Of a stretch of DNA of 64,000 nt, positions 54,950 to 63,653 are shown piece by piece. The first letter of the stretch is position 1, and each line of letters begins with the position of its first letter. The notes under the pieces were generated by a model. It saw only the letters and a program-made list of their open reading frames with translations, did no database searches and was not told the DNA's origin. Made by a program: the position numbers and the translations under genes. This DNA is from Teredinibacter haidensis (GTDB lineage Bacteria; Pseudomonadota; Gammaproteobacteria; Pseudomonadales; Cellvibrionaceae), in NCBI RefSeq assembly GCF_014211975.1, contig NZ_CP060084.1:4599001-4663000 (forward strand). Direction: 5' to 3'.

Positions 54950-56281
54950 ATGGTAGAGCTTACAACGCCCATGATAGTGTCTGGACTGATTCTTAGCCTG
55001 ACTTTTCTTGGCATTTTCACTGAACATTTACATGGTATTGAGCGGGCAAAGTTCGCGATGGCTGGTGCTGGCGCTATTATTATTGCCGGTCAAATATATG
55101 GTTTTTATTCTCCAGAGTTGGCGCTAGATGCCATCGATTGGAATGTGGTTTTCCTATTGGGGATTATGATGGTGATTGTGGCCATTATGATCAGTACCGG
55201 GGGCTTTGCGCATCTCGCCCAATATCTGGCCAAAGTCAGCGATGGCTCACAGTACAAGCTGATGATTACGTTGGGGACCGCTGTCACCGTAATCTCGCTG
55301 CTACTGGATAACGTGACGACGGTTATTATCTTTGGGCCGTTGATTATCTTAATTTGCCGCAGTATGGGCGTATCGCCCATTCCCTACCTGATCGCGGCAG
55401 CCCTTCTGTCGGATACCGGCGGGGTCGCGACTCTGGTTGGTGACCCTCCCAACCTGATGATCGGTTCAGCCGCCGGTATCGACTTTAATACCTTCTTTAT
55501 ACATATGGGCCCACCGGTATTGCTGGCCTGGGTAGGTATTCTGCTGGCACTGAAGTTCCTATTCGCAAAAGATCTGGGAGCCAGGGTTGAGCATGAATAT
55601 GAGAAAGTCACTGAATATAAGAACAAATCACTCTGGTACAAATCGCTTTTTGTGCTGGCAATGATGGTGGTGCTGTTTGTTATCCACCACCATATTGGCT
55701 GGGAGCCCTGGATGGTAGCGGCAGCAGCGTTAACGTTATTGGTTTTTCTGGCCCACCGCGTGGAGCTGGAAAGTGCGACCAACTATCTGGAAACGCCCCT
55801 ACTTATTTTCTTTATTTCGCTGTTTATCGTGATTGGTGGTGTCGAGCATTCAGGTCTATTGAGTCTCGCGGGTGAATATTTCCGGCCGTTGATCATTGAT
55901 CACCCGGTTGCGGCTGCGCTAATTTTGCTGTGGGTTGCCGCTATATTATCGGCCCTTATTGATAATATTCCCTTTACCGCCGCTATGATCCCAGTGCTAG
56001 TGGGACTGCAGAACGAAGGCGTGAATGTCAGCGTTATGTGGTGGTCACTGGCAATGGGTGTGGGTATGGGGGGGAACGGCTCCCATATAGGTTCCACTGC
56101 TAATGTGTATATTGTGACAATCTCCGAACGCTTGGCGAGGGAAACGGGTAATCCTGAATTGGCGATTACACCTGGAATGTGGCTGAAGAAAGGCACGCCA
56201 GCGATGCTGATTACGCTGGTGTTGTGTAGTTTGTTTATTTGGCTGGGGTATGGCTGGCTATATATACCCGGGCCTCTTTAA
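54950..56281 (+). CDS. ArsB/NhaD-superfamily ion transporter
   Basis: The ATG at 54950 has GAGG eight bases upstream; the product has 443 residues. It has about eleven membrane segments and the paired half-repeats of the ion transporter superfamily: LLDNVTTVIIFGPLIILICR and SDTGGVATLVGDPPNLMIGS in the first half, then LSALIDNIPFTAAMIPVLVG and MGGNGSHIGSTANVYIVTIS in the second. The nearest named relatives are the P-protein/ArsB group. Substrate could be sodium, a small anion or a dicarboxylate; arsenite is unlikely without ars genes. A strong terminator follows. Confidence 0.88.
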   Translation: MVELTTPMIVSGLILSLTFLGIFTEHLHGIERAKFAMAGAGAIIIAGQIYGFYSPELALDAIDWNVVFLLGIMMVIVAIMISTGGFAHLAQYLAKVSDGSQYKLMITLGTAVTVISLLLDNVTTVIIFGPLIILICRSMGVSPIPYLIAAALLSDTGGVATLVGDPPNLMIGSAAGIDFNTFFIHMGPPVLLAWVGILLALKFLFAKDLGARVEHEYEKVTEYKNKSLWYKSLFVLAMMVVLFVIHHHIGWEPWMVAAAALTLLVFLAHRVELESATNYLETPLLIFFISLFIVIGGVEHSGLLSLAGEYFRPLIIDHPVAAALILLWVAAILSALIDNIPFTAAMIPVLVGLQNEGVNVSVMWWSLAMGVGMGGNGSHIGSTANVYIVTISERLARETGNPELAITPGMWLKKGTPAMLITLVLCSLFIWLGYGWLYIPGPL

Positions 56282-56291
56282 GGCAAATCGC

Positions 56292-56348
56292 AAAAAAGCC
56301 CCCGTCGTCGTGGTTATTTATGATAGCTGCGACGACGGGGGCTTTTTT
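56292..56348 (+). terminator. Strong bidirectional terminator
   Basis: A 19-bp perfect stem (AAAAAAGCCCCCGTCGTCG with its complement) around a 19-base loop ends in six T residues, 11 bases after the transporter stop. Confidence 0.95.
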
Positions 56349-56619
56349 GGTTTAGGGTATATCCAAATTCGCTTTTCGGTTCGCGCTCTATCGTGCAAAA
56401 CAATAAAAAAATGCTGGATTGGGCTATGGTTGTAACAAGAGAATGCGTTCGCAGGCCATGCTAATTCTAAGGTTATAGGCCTCTATCGCTCACGCTAATT
56501 TTAAAGCTGACAGTATTTTGGCTCTGAAGCGAGGTGCGGGTGCCGACGGTGTCTTCGTACGCGAAAGCTGACGCGATTCGATCTGCTTAAAGGGAAACGG
56601 TTTGAAGGACGATTGATCC
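56349..56619. promoter_or_regulatory. Promoter region of the signalling operon
   Basis: About 270 bases lie between the terminator and the binding-protein gene. GAAGGA at about 56603 serves as the ribosome site. No convincing operator is seen. Confidence 0.4.
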
Positions 56620-58779
56620 ATGCTGGTAGTTGATTTCGACATTAAAAAACACAGAAAAATGCTGTTTCGGCTCGGTTTTTTGGTGCTGTTTTTGGGTGTG
56701 CTTTCGTGTGAGAGGGACAATGAGCCTGTGACGCCGAAAGCTGCAGTTGTAGACGTGAAGGCTCTGCGCTTCGGTCATGATATGCACGAAGACAGTGCGC
56801 AGCACTTGGCCGCATTGATGTTCGCGGAAATGGTTGCCGAGAAGACTAAGGGAGCGGTAACGATTTCAGTGTATCCCAATCAGCAGCTGGGTAATGACCG
56901 GAAAATGATTGAGCTGGCGCAGAATGGCTCTCTGGATTTTATTTTGCCGCCAACGGCGAAAATTTCCCATATTCTTCCTGCGTTCCAAATGTTCGACCTT
57001 CCCTATGTCTTTAATAGCCGCGAACAGGTGTATCGGGCGCTCGATGGTAGTTTTGGTCGCGATCTACTTTCCTCTATGAACACGCAGCAATTGGTCGGGT
57101 TGTCATTTTGGGAAAGTGGTTTCAAACAGCTCACGTCAAATAAGCGGTTTACGACAATAGCTGAGCTACGTGGACAGAAATTCCGCATTATGGAGAGCCC
57201 GCTGCTAGGGGGCCAGTTTAAATTGTGGGGTGCTCAATCCCGGGTGATAGATTTCGCCAGCACGTTTGCCGCGCTGGAAGAGGGTGCCGTAGACGGCCAG
57301 GAAAACCCGCTTGCATCCATTGTTGGAATGAGATTTCACCAAGAGCAGAAGTATATTGCCATGAGTAATCATGGTTACCTGGCGCAGGTGTTGGCGATAT
57401 CTCAAAACACTTATAATCACTTGAGCGGTAGTGAAATAAAAGCGATAACAGAAGCCGCACAGGAAGCGACCTTGTCTCAACGGAAGATGGCTAAGGAGCA
57501 AAACGAGTTGTATTTTGAGGAAATACAGAAATCGTCAATAGACGTTATAAACCTATCGCCAGAGCTAAAAGCTTTTATGAAGTTGCAGTCGCGGCGCTTG
57601 CTGGAAAAGTACCGGCCAACTTTTGGTACAAGCCGTGTTGAGCAGCTATTACAAATATTGGAGGATGAGCGAAAATTTAGCGACAACCAACTGGTTATTG
57701 CGCTTGATGCCGATTTGCAGGGGAATTCCGCTCAGTCTGGTTTGGCTATCCGTCGTGGGATAGAGCTGGCAATTGACGAAATAAACGCCGCTGGCGGCGT
57801 TCTGGGTAAGCAATTTGTACTTACGGCCAGAGATAATTCAATGATTCCTGCCAGGGGGCTCGATAACCTCAAAAAATTTAATAGTATCCCTAATTTACTT
57901 GCCGTATTTGGGGGGATCAGTAGCCCGGTTGTACTGGGGGAGCTAGAGTATATTCACCAGCACCAACTGCTATTTCTCAACCCCTGGGCGGCCGCTACGC
58001 CGATAATCAATAACGGATATAAAACCAGCTACATTTTTCGTGTTTCTGTGCGTGATGAATATGCGGCTGGTTTTCTTGTGGATGAGGCGTTGCGCAGCAC
58101 TGATCGGATCGGTCTGCTGTTAGTGAATAATCCCTGGGGGCGAAGCAACCACAAGGCAATAACCGCTTACCTGGAAGAAAAGAATCTGCGGCCAACCGAT
58201 ATTCAATGGTTCGAATGGGGAACAAAAACATTTAAAGAGGTTGTTGCAAGCTTTAGCGAGTCTAAAACGGAGAGTGTTATCTATGTCGGAAACCCGGTGG
58301 AGGGCGCCGCGTTTATTAAAGCTCTTGCAGAACTGAGCGATGCTCCTGCCGTTGTATCTCACTGGGGGGTGACGGGATCAAATTTTTATCAGTTGGTTCC
58401 GGACGAACTCAATAGCGTTGATTTTAAGGTACTGCAAACGTATAGCTTTATTGGCAACCGGTCAAAGACGGCGCGCAGGCTGGCATCTCGATATCACCAG
58501 AAGTATTTGACCTTGACGGAAGAGGATATTGTGTCGCCGGTGGGGACTGCTCATGCATACGATTTAACGCATCTGCTGGCGGTAGCGTTAAAGCAGGCTG
58601 GTACAACCAATAGAGAAAGCGTAAGAGATGCGATGGAGAACATACCCATGTATCGAGGAGTTATTAAGAGCTACCAATACCCATTTAGTGCTACAGATCA
58701 TGATGCCTTAGATGCATCGAATTTCATATTTGCGCGATACCAAAATGGCGCTCTTTACCCTCAAGTGTTAAATGAATAG
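56620..58779 (+). CDS. Fused TRAP (DctP) and LivJ-type binding lipoprotein
   Basis: The 719-residue protein has a lipobox (VLSC, Cys30). Residues about 48-345 form a DctP-type TRAP solute-binding domain: LRFGHDMHEDSAQHLAALMF, LPYVFNSREQVYRAL, FWESGFKQLTSNKRF, LRGQKFRIMESP with the carboxylate-binding arginine, and GAVDGQENPLASI. Residues about 352-719 form a second, type I (LivJ/Peripla_BP_6) domain: GLAIRRGIELAIDEINAAGG, LAVFGGISSPVVL and NNPWGRSNHKAITAYLEE. Both folds look complete, and no TRAP or ABC permease is adjacent. A hybrid kinase starts 18 bases later, so I infer a lipid-anchored dual-ligand sensor, not a transporter part. Confidence 0.9.
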   Translation: MLVVDFDIKKHRKMLFRLGFLVLFLGVLSCERDNEPVTPKAAVVDVKALRFGHDMHEDSAQHLAALMFAEMVAEKTKGAVTISVYPNQQLGNDRKMIELAQNGSLDFILPPTAKISHILPAFQMFDLPYVFNSREQVYRALDGSFGRDLLSSMNTQQLVGLSFWESGFKQLTSNKRFTTIAELRGQKFRIMESPLLGGQFKLWGAQSRVIDFASTFAALEEGAVDGQENPLASIVGMRFHQEQKYIAMSNHGYLAQVLAISQNTYNHLSGSEIKAITEAAQEATLSQRKMAKEQNELYFEEIQKSSIDVINLSPELKAFMKLQSRRLLEKYRPTFGTSRVEQLLQILEDERKFSDNQLVIALDADLQGNSAQSGLAIRRGIELAIDEINAAGGVLGKQFVLTARDNSMIPARGLDNLKKFNSIPNLLAVFGGISSPVVLGELEYIHQHQLLFLNPWAAATPIINNGYKTSYIFRVSVRDEYAAGFLVDEALRSTDRIGLLLVNNPWGRSNHKAITAYLEEKNLRPTDIQWFEWGTKTFKEVVASFSESKTESVIYVGNPVEGAAFIKALAELSDAPAVVSHWGVTGSNFYQLVPDELNSVDFKVLQTYSFIGNRSKTARRLASRYHQKYLTLTEEDIVSPVGTAHAYDLTHLLAVALKQAGTTNRESVRDAMENIPMYRGVIKSYQYPFSATDHDALDASNFIFARYQNGALYPQVLNE

Positions 58780-58797
58780 CTTGTTTCGGGGTACAAA

Positions 58798-61599
58798 ATG
58801 AAAATTCAGGTTAGTACCCAGCTGTCAGCCCGTTTTTCCAAGATTATTTTGGGAATACTGCTGTTGTTCTTTTTGGTTGTCTTGAGTGCCACATTAGTGC
58901 TGGAGACTTTGCGTGTAATGAATATGCAGAAGCAAGTACTGGATACTTCTGCTAAGAACATACTAAACATTATTGATTTAAGATTAAATGCCTCTGTAAC
59001 TGCGCTTACCCGGGCAAGTTCCAGTGCGCTAACGATCAACAGTCTTGTTGATATGGCTGCAGGAGGTTCGTACTTCAAATTCACCTTGAACGATTTAACG
59101 TTTAATTCGGATATTGATCAGGCCGTTCTATTTGATTATGCCGGGGAGATGTTGCAAACGACAACGGAAAAACCGCCGGAGTGGTTTTCGCGCGATTTGG
59201 TGAGTTCCGTGGTTGCGCTCGGAAAGCAAGGGATTAAATTTGATAACGGTAGCCTTTACCTTATATCGCCCATTAATTACTACGATACGGCTCAGGGAGG
59301 AATAGCTGTTCGCGTTGATTTTAAAGCGTTGATAGATAAGGTGATGGAAGGTTACGAATACCGTTATGCCATTAGTCTATCTAATGGGTGGACACATTCA
59401 TTAATTCCAGAGGGTTTCGACGGGACATCCCATTCAGTTGCTCTTTCTGAAGAAAGCCTCTTGTTTGAGTTTCAGCCAACATTAACATTGGCGGCAAATC
59501 CCCATTATGTTAGCCGGCAAATTGTGCCCTGGTTTACCCGGTTTACTGTATTGGGCGTTTTTATGATGTTGGGTATGGTGGTCTTGACTCGGCGCATAGG
59601 GAGGCGCATGGCTGCGCCAATAGTCTTGCTCACCCAGCGAGTGAATGATGGGGTTTACCCCGTAGCGCCGCTGAATACAAATGATGAACTGGATATATTG
59701 GCGGAAGCCTTTGATAGAGCCTCGTTTGAATTGCGGAAGGCTTATGCTGAAAAATATGAAATTGAAAAAAAGGAACGTGAAAATCAAGTTAGAGCCATTG
59801 TCGATACCGTGCTTGATGGGATTATTACTATTGATAGTTCCGGTGGGGTGGAAACCTTCAATCCGGCTGCTGAGCGAATTTTTGGCTACCAAGCGAGTGA
59901 AGTGATTGGCCATAATGTCAAGATGCTTATGCCAGAGCCCTATCATGGCGAGCATGACGGCTACCTACATAATTTTATTGAAAGTAGTGTGGCGAAAATC
60001 ATTGGTATTGGCCGCGAAGTGAAAGGCTTACGAAAAAATGGTGATATTTTTCCGATGGAGTTGGCGGTTAGTCAGATGTATGTTGGAAACAGAAGGCTAT
60101 TCGCCGGTATCGTACGGGATATTACCGAGCGAAAACAAAATGAAAAATTGAAAGGTGAGTTTGTATCCACCGTTAGCCATGAGTTACGTACCCCTTTAAC
60201 CTCTATTCGCGGTGCGCTGGGCTTAGTGTTGGGTAAAAGTGGTGTTCAGCTGCCCGGTAAGTACCAAAAATTATTGGAGGTTGCGCACCGGAATAGCGAG
60301 CGTCTTACCATTCTAATCAATGACCTCTTGGATATGGAAAAGTTGGAATCCGGCAAGTTGGAGTTTAAATTAGAGGTTTTTGACGCAGTACATCTTGTTA
60401 AGCAAAGCTTGGAAGATAACGAGGGGTTTGCCTCGCGTCACGGTGTTAACCTTAATTTGGATTATGCTGGCGATAGCGTACTGGTTGAAGGTGATTTTAA
60501 TAGGGTGCTTCAGGTTATGGCGAACTTGCTGTCCAATGCCATTAAATTTTCACCGGAAGAAGAAACCGTTTCTGTTCATATAAAGACTTTCGGGAGCAAA
60601 ATCGAGATTTCCGTTACGGATAAAGGTTCTGGTATCCCAAAAAAATTCCAGTCTCGTATTTTTGAGCGCTTTGCGCAAGTAGATAGTTCCGACACACGGG
60701 AAAAGGGCGGTACCGGATTGGGCTTGAGTATTACCAAGGCGATTGTTGAACAGCTTCATGGCGAAATTGAATTTGAATCAGTAGAAGGCGAGGGTACGAC
60801 ATTCAGGGTGTTTTTACCTGTTGTACAAGAACAAAAGGATGTTGTTCCTGAATCGAATGATTTTGTATTGATTTGTGAGGATGATGTAGGGTTTGCAGAT
60901 TTTTTGGCCGGAGTTGTGAACAGTGAGGGCCGTGCCTGTCGCGTTGCCCATACGGTAAGTGAAGCGGAACAACACTTGGCGTCTGGTTCCTGTAATCTTA
61001 TGTTGTTAGATTTGGTGCTGCCAGATAAAGGTGGATTGGAGTGGCTAAAAGAATTGAGGGCCGATGATAAAACTATAGATCTTCCGGTTATTGTTGTCTC
61101 TGCGTTTGCTGTTGAAGAAGATAATGATCACCAATATCAGGCCCTTAACGTTTTGGGTTGCCTGCAAAAACCGTTGGATGTTGAGGTGTTCCGTTTGGCC
61201 CTGCATAAGGCTTTGGTAAATACGTCACGGCCCAAAATATTACATGTGGAAGATGATTCAGACATTATTGATATTACGACCTCTGTCCTGGAAAATCTCG
61301 GAGAAATTGTTCCCGCTCGATCACTTGCGGAAGCCAAAAAATTACTCGCTACGGAAAAGTATAGCCTGATTATTTTGGATCTGGATTTGCCGGATGCCCG
61401 CGGAGAAGAGTTGTTAGATGAATTTTCTGAGGTGCTCCCGCCTGTAGTGGTTTTCTCTGCACAACCATTGTGTAAGGACGCCTTAAAAAAATGGGAATCA
61501 AAAGTGGTGGCCACGCTGATGAAATCTGTTACAACGAACGAGCAACTCGCGAATAGTATTCGACGCACGCTTAATTCTACCAACCAAGAGGATATGTAA
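58798..61599 (+). CDS. Hybrid histidine kinase with FixL-like PAS and two receivers
   Basis: The 933-residue protein has membrane helices at about 14-36 and 243-266 around a periplasmic sensor of about 205 residues. Next come a HAMP-like segment and a PAS domain (about 325-445) in which MLMPEPYHGEHDGY and KIIGIGREVKGLRKNG follow the FixL haem-PAS pattern. His386 and Arg406 have the spacing of FixL His200 and Arg220. HisKA His461 lies in VSHELRTPLTS, followed by HATPase (GTGLGLSITKAI). Receiver 1 has Asp738 and receiver 2 has Asp861. There is no fused Hpt, so phosphotransfer probably passes to the Hpt domains encoded downstream. The Shine-Dalgarno GGGG lies six bases before the start. Confidence 0.94.
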   Translation: MKIQVSTQLSARFSKIILGILLLFFLVVLSATLVLETLRVMNMQKQVLDTSAKNILNIIDLRLNASVTALTRASSSALTINSLVDMAAGGSYFKFTLNDLTFNSDIDQAVLFDYAGEMLQTTTEKPPEWFSRDLVSSVVALGKQGIKFDNGSLYLISPINYYDTAQGGIAVRVDFKALIDKVMEGYEYRYAISLSNGWTHSLIPEGFDGTSHSVALSEESLLFEFQPTLTLAANPHYVSRQIVPWFTRFTVLGVFMMLGMVVLTRRIGRRMAAPIVLLTQRVNDGVYPVAPLNTNDELDILAEAFDRASFELRKAYAEKYEIEKKERENQVRAIVDTVLDGIITIDSSGGVETFNPAAERIFGYQASEVIGHNVKMLMPEPYHGEHDGYLHNFIESSVAKIIGIGREVKGLRKNGDIFPMELAVSQMYVGNRRLFAGIVRDITERKQNEKLKGEFVSTVSHELRTPLTSIRGALGLVLGKSGVQLPGKYQKLLEVAHRNSERLTILINDLLDMEKLESGKLEFKLEVFDAVHLVKQSLEDNEGFASRHGVNLNLDYAGDSVLVEGDFNRVLQVMANLLSNAIKFSPEEETVSVHIKTFGSKIEISVTDKGSGIPKKFQSRIFERFAQVDSSDTREKGGTGLGLSITKAIVEQLHGEIEFESVEGEGTTFRVFLPVVQEQKDVVPESNDFVLICEDDVGFADFLAGVVNSEGRACRVAHTVSEAEQHLASGSCNLMLLDLVLPDKGGLEWLKELRADDKTIDLPVIVVSAFAVEEDNDHQYQALNVLGCLQKPLDVEVFRLALHKALVNTSRPKILHVEDDSDIIDITTSVLENLGEIVPARSLAEAKKLLATEKYSLIILDLDLPDARGEELLDEFSEVLPPVVVFSAQPLCKDALKKWESKVVATLMKSVTTNEQLANSIRRTLNSTNQEDM

Positions 61600-61600
61600 A

Positions 61601-61987
61601 GTGGATCGGATCATTAAGGTCTTATACGTAGAAGATGATATCGATATTCGAGTAATTACAGAGTTGGCGTTGGAAGACGAGGGCTTCGAGTTGATTGTGT
61701 GTGAATCGGGTAACGAAGCGGTAAGAAAGGCTGAGCACTGCCAGCCAGACCTGTTGCTTTTGGACGTGATGATGCCGGGTATGGATGGGCCAACAACTTT
61801 AATGCGGTTACGTGAAATGGCTCATTTGGATAAAGTACCGGCTATATTTATGACCGCGAAAGTACAACCAAGTGAAGTCGAGGGCTACTTCGCGCTCGGC
61901 GCGATTGGAGTGATTGAAAAGCCATTCGATCCATTAACGCTTGCCGATAAGATTCGCGAGTTACTGCAGGATCATAAAATTATATGA
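61601..61987 (+). CDS. Single-domain response regulator (CheY-like)
   Basis: The 128-residue protein is a lone receiver: acidic pocket in VEDDIDIR, phospho-acceptor Asp55 in LLLLDVMMPGMDG, conserved threonine in FMTAK, and lysine in EKPFDP. It has no output domain, so it acts as a phosphate carrier or a CheY-type protein-binding switch. The GTG start lies one base after the kinase stop, and the stop overlaps the next gene by four bases. Confidence 0.95.
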   Translation: MDRIIKVLYVEDDIDIRVITELALEDEGFELIVCESGNEAVRKAEHCQPDLLLLDVMMPGMDGPTTLMRLREMAHLDKVPAIFMTAKVQPSEVEGYFALGAIGVIEKPFDPLTLADKIRELLQDHKII

Positions 61988-63621
61988 GTGGAGCGGGAAA
62001 CAAATTCTCTGAGGCTGTAGCGAGATACACAGAATCTCTTCCAGGTAAAATAGAAAAGCTTCGTTCACTTTATTCATGTGCGTTGGAGGAGAGCGAATTC
62101 TCTCCTCAGTGTTATGCGGATATTTTGGCTATGCTCCATACTTTTTCGGGAACGGCACCCACGTTAGGCTATACCGAACTCGGTGCTAAAGCTCGCGATA
62201 TAGAGCAGCGATTAAGGTCTGCGCCACTAGAAGATGCACATGGAGTTGATTTTCATCGGTTATTAAAAGGGGATATAGACGAGCTTCAGAGTTTGTCATT
62301 GCAGCCGCCCAATATCAGTGGGCTTATCAAACGGTATGAACAAAAAACGAAAATAAGTTCAGATCATCATTTTATTTATGCTCTTAAAAGTACGGATGAA
62401 TTAGATGCCTTCTTGACGCCGCTGCTGGATCAGTTACATTATCAGCTTGTTACCTTCTCCACGATAGCAGACTTGAATATCGGAATTCGGCAGAAGCAAC
62501 CAGACGTGTTAATTCTGGAGGAAATTGACTTCAAAAAATGTTTGTCGATTTGTCTGGTTGAGAAGAATGGCACTAATGGCAGCGATAGCCTTCCCATTAT
62601 TTTTATTGGCCGAGCCAATACCTGGCAGGATAGGCTGGAAGCTTTCCGGCTTGGCGGCGTGGCTTATTTTAATTATCCGGTAGATCTGGATGAACTGGCC
62701 GATTGCCTGGAAAAAACCTTAACGCCTTCATTCGAAAGCCGTTATAGAATTCTTGTTGTTGATGACGATACACATCTGTCGAACCACTATTCCTCAGTGC
62801 TGCAGGTAGGCGGGATGGATACCTGTGAGTTGAATGATCCATCAAAATTACTTGATGTGATTGCCGAGTTTTCACCTGACTTGATTTTAATGGATATCTC
62901 TATGCCAGGTTGTAGCGGTATAGAAGCCGCAGCCATCGTTCGTCAGCAATCTCGCTACACAAATTTGCCCATTGTATACCTCTCAGCAGAAAAAACGTTG
63001 AACCAGCAGCTCGCGGCGTTGCGCGCTGGCGGTGATGAATTCTTACATAAGCCGATAGGCGAGTTCCACTTGCAAACGGCGGTTAGTATTCGGGCCAAGC
63101 GTTTCCGTGAAATAAACGCTCTTCTTGAGAAAGATGGGCTTACCGGTTTGCTCAATCATACCAATATAAAGCTTGCTTTAGGGAGAGAGTTGGCTGGTGC
63201 TCAGCGCCAGGGAAAAACGCTTGCGCTAGCAATGATTGATATTGATCATTTTAAATCGGTTAATGATCTCTATGGCCATTTGGTTGGTGATAGAGTCATC
63301 AGATCATTAGGGCGATTATTTTCACGGCGCTTGCGTAAAAGCGATATCGCCGGTCGATACGGTGGTGAGGAGTTCGTGGTTATACTGCCGTATACGGATA
63401 TAGTTGAAGCTGAAAAATTAATAAACGAGTTACGTGTTTCGTTTTCAAAATTAGTATTTAATACGGATAACGGCGAATTAAATGCGACATTTAGCGCGGG
63501 CATAAGCGTTAGTGGTTTGGCGCAATCTGCAGAAATGTTATTGAGCGTGACGGACACGGCGCTCTACAAAGCGAAAGAGAGTGGTCGAAATTGTGTTGTG
63601 GTAAGCTCTGTGGATGAGTAG
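61984..63621 (+). CDS. Hpt - degenerate receiver - receiver - GGDEF protein
   Basis: The 545-residue protein begins with an Hpt domain (His52 in LHTFSGTAPTLG). Next is a receiver-like segment at about 125-240 in which the acceptor aspartate is missing (VLILEEIDF). A complete receiver follows with Asp304 in LILMDISMPGCSG, then a GGDEF domain with DGLTGLLNHTNIKLAL, MIDIDHFKSVNDLYGHLVGD and an intact GGEEF (460-464). It should make cyclic-di-GMP when Asp304 is phosphorylated, with its own Hpt able to hand phosphate between kinase and receiver. It overlaps the receiver gene by ATGA and is the likely output of the operon. Confidence 0.94.
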   Translation: MSGAGNKFSEAVARYTESLPGKIEKLRSLYSCALEESEFSPQCYADILAMLHTFSGTAPTLGYTELGAKARDIEQRLRSAPLEDAHGVDFHRLLKGDIDELQSLSLQPPNISGLIKRYEQKTKISSDHHFIYALKSTDELDAFLTPLLDQLHYQLVTFSTIADLNIGIRQKQPDVLILEEIDFKKCLSICLVEKNGTNGSDSLPIIFIGRANTWQDRLEAFRLGGVAYFNYPVDLDELADCLEKTLTPSFESRYRILVVDDDTHLSNHYSSVLQVGGMDTCELNDPSKLLDVIAEFSPDLILMDISMPGCSGIEAAAIVRQQSRYTNLPIVYLSAEKTLNQQLAALRAGGDEFLHKPIGEFHLQTAVSIRAKRFREINALLEKDGLTGLLNHTNIKLALGRELAGAQRQGKTLALAMIDIDHFKSVNDLYGHLVGDRVIRSLGRLFSRRLRKSDIAGRYGGEEFVVILPYTDIVEAEKLINELRVSFSKLVFNTDNGELNATFSAGISVSGLAQSAEMLLSVTDTALYKAKESGRNCVVVSSVDE

Positions 63622-63653
63622 CTTTGTTTAATGAAATAGCAGTTGGTGAAGGT

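Noticed and set aside
54950..56281. Arsenite efflux gene arsB
   Set aside because: It shares the superfamily fold, but no arsR, arsC or arsA is nearby, so arsenite transport is not supported.
56620..58779. Part of a TRAP transporter operon
   Set aside because: No DctQ or DctM genes are adjacent; the neighbours are signalling proteins and the protein is lipid-anchored and fused to a second binding domain.
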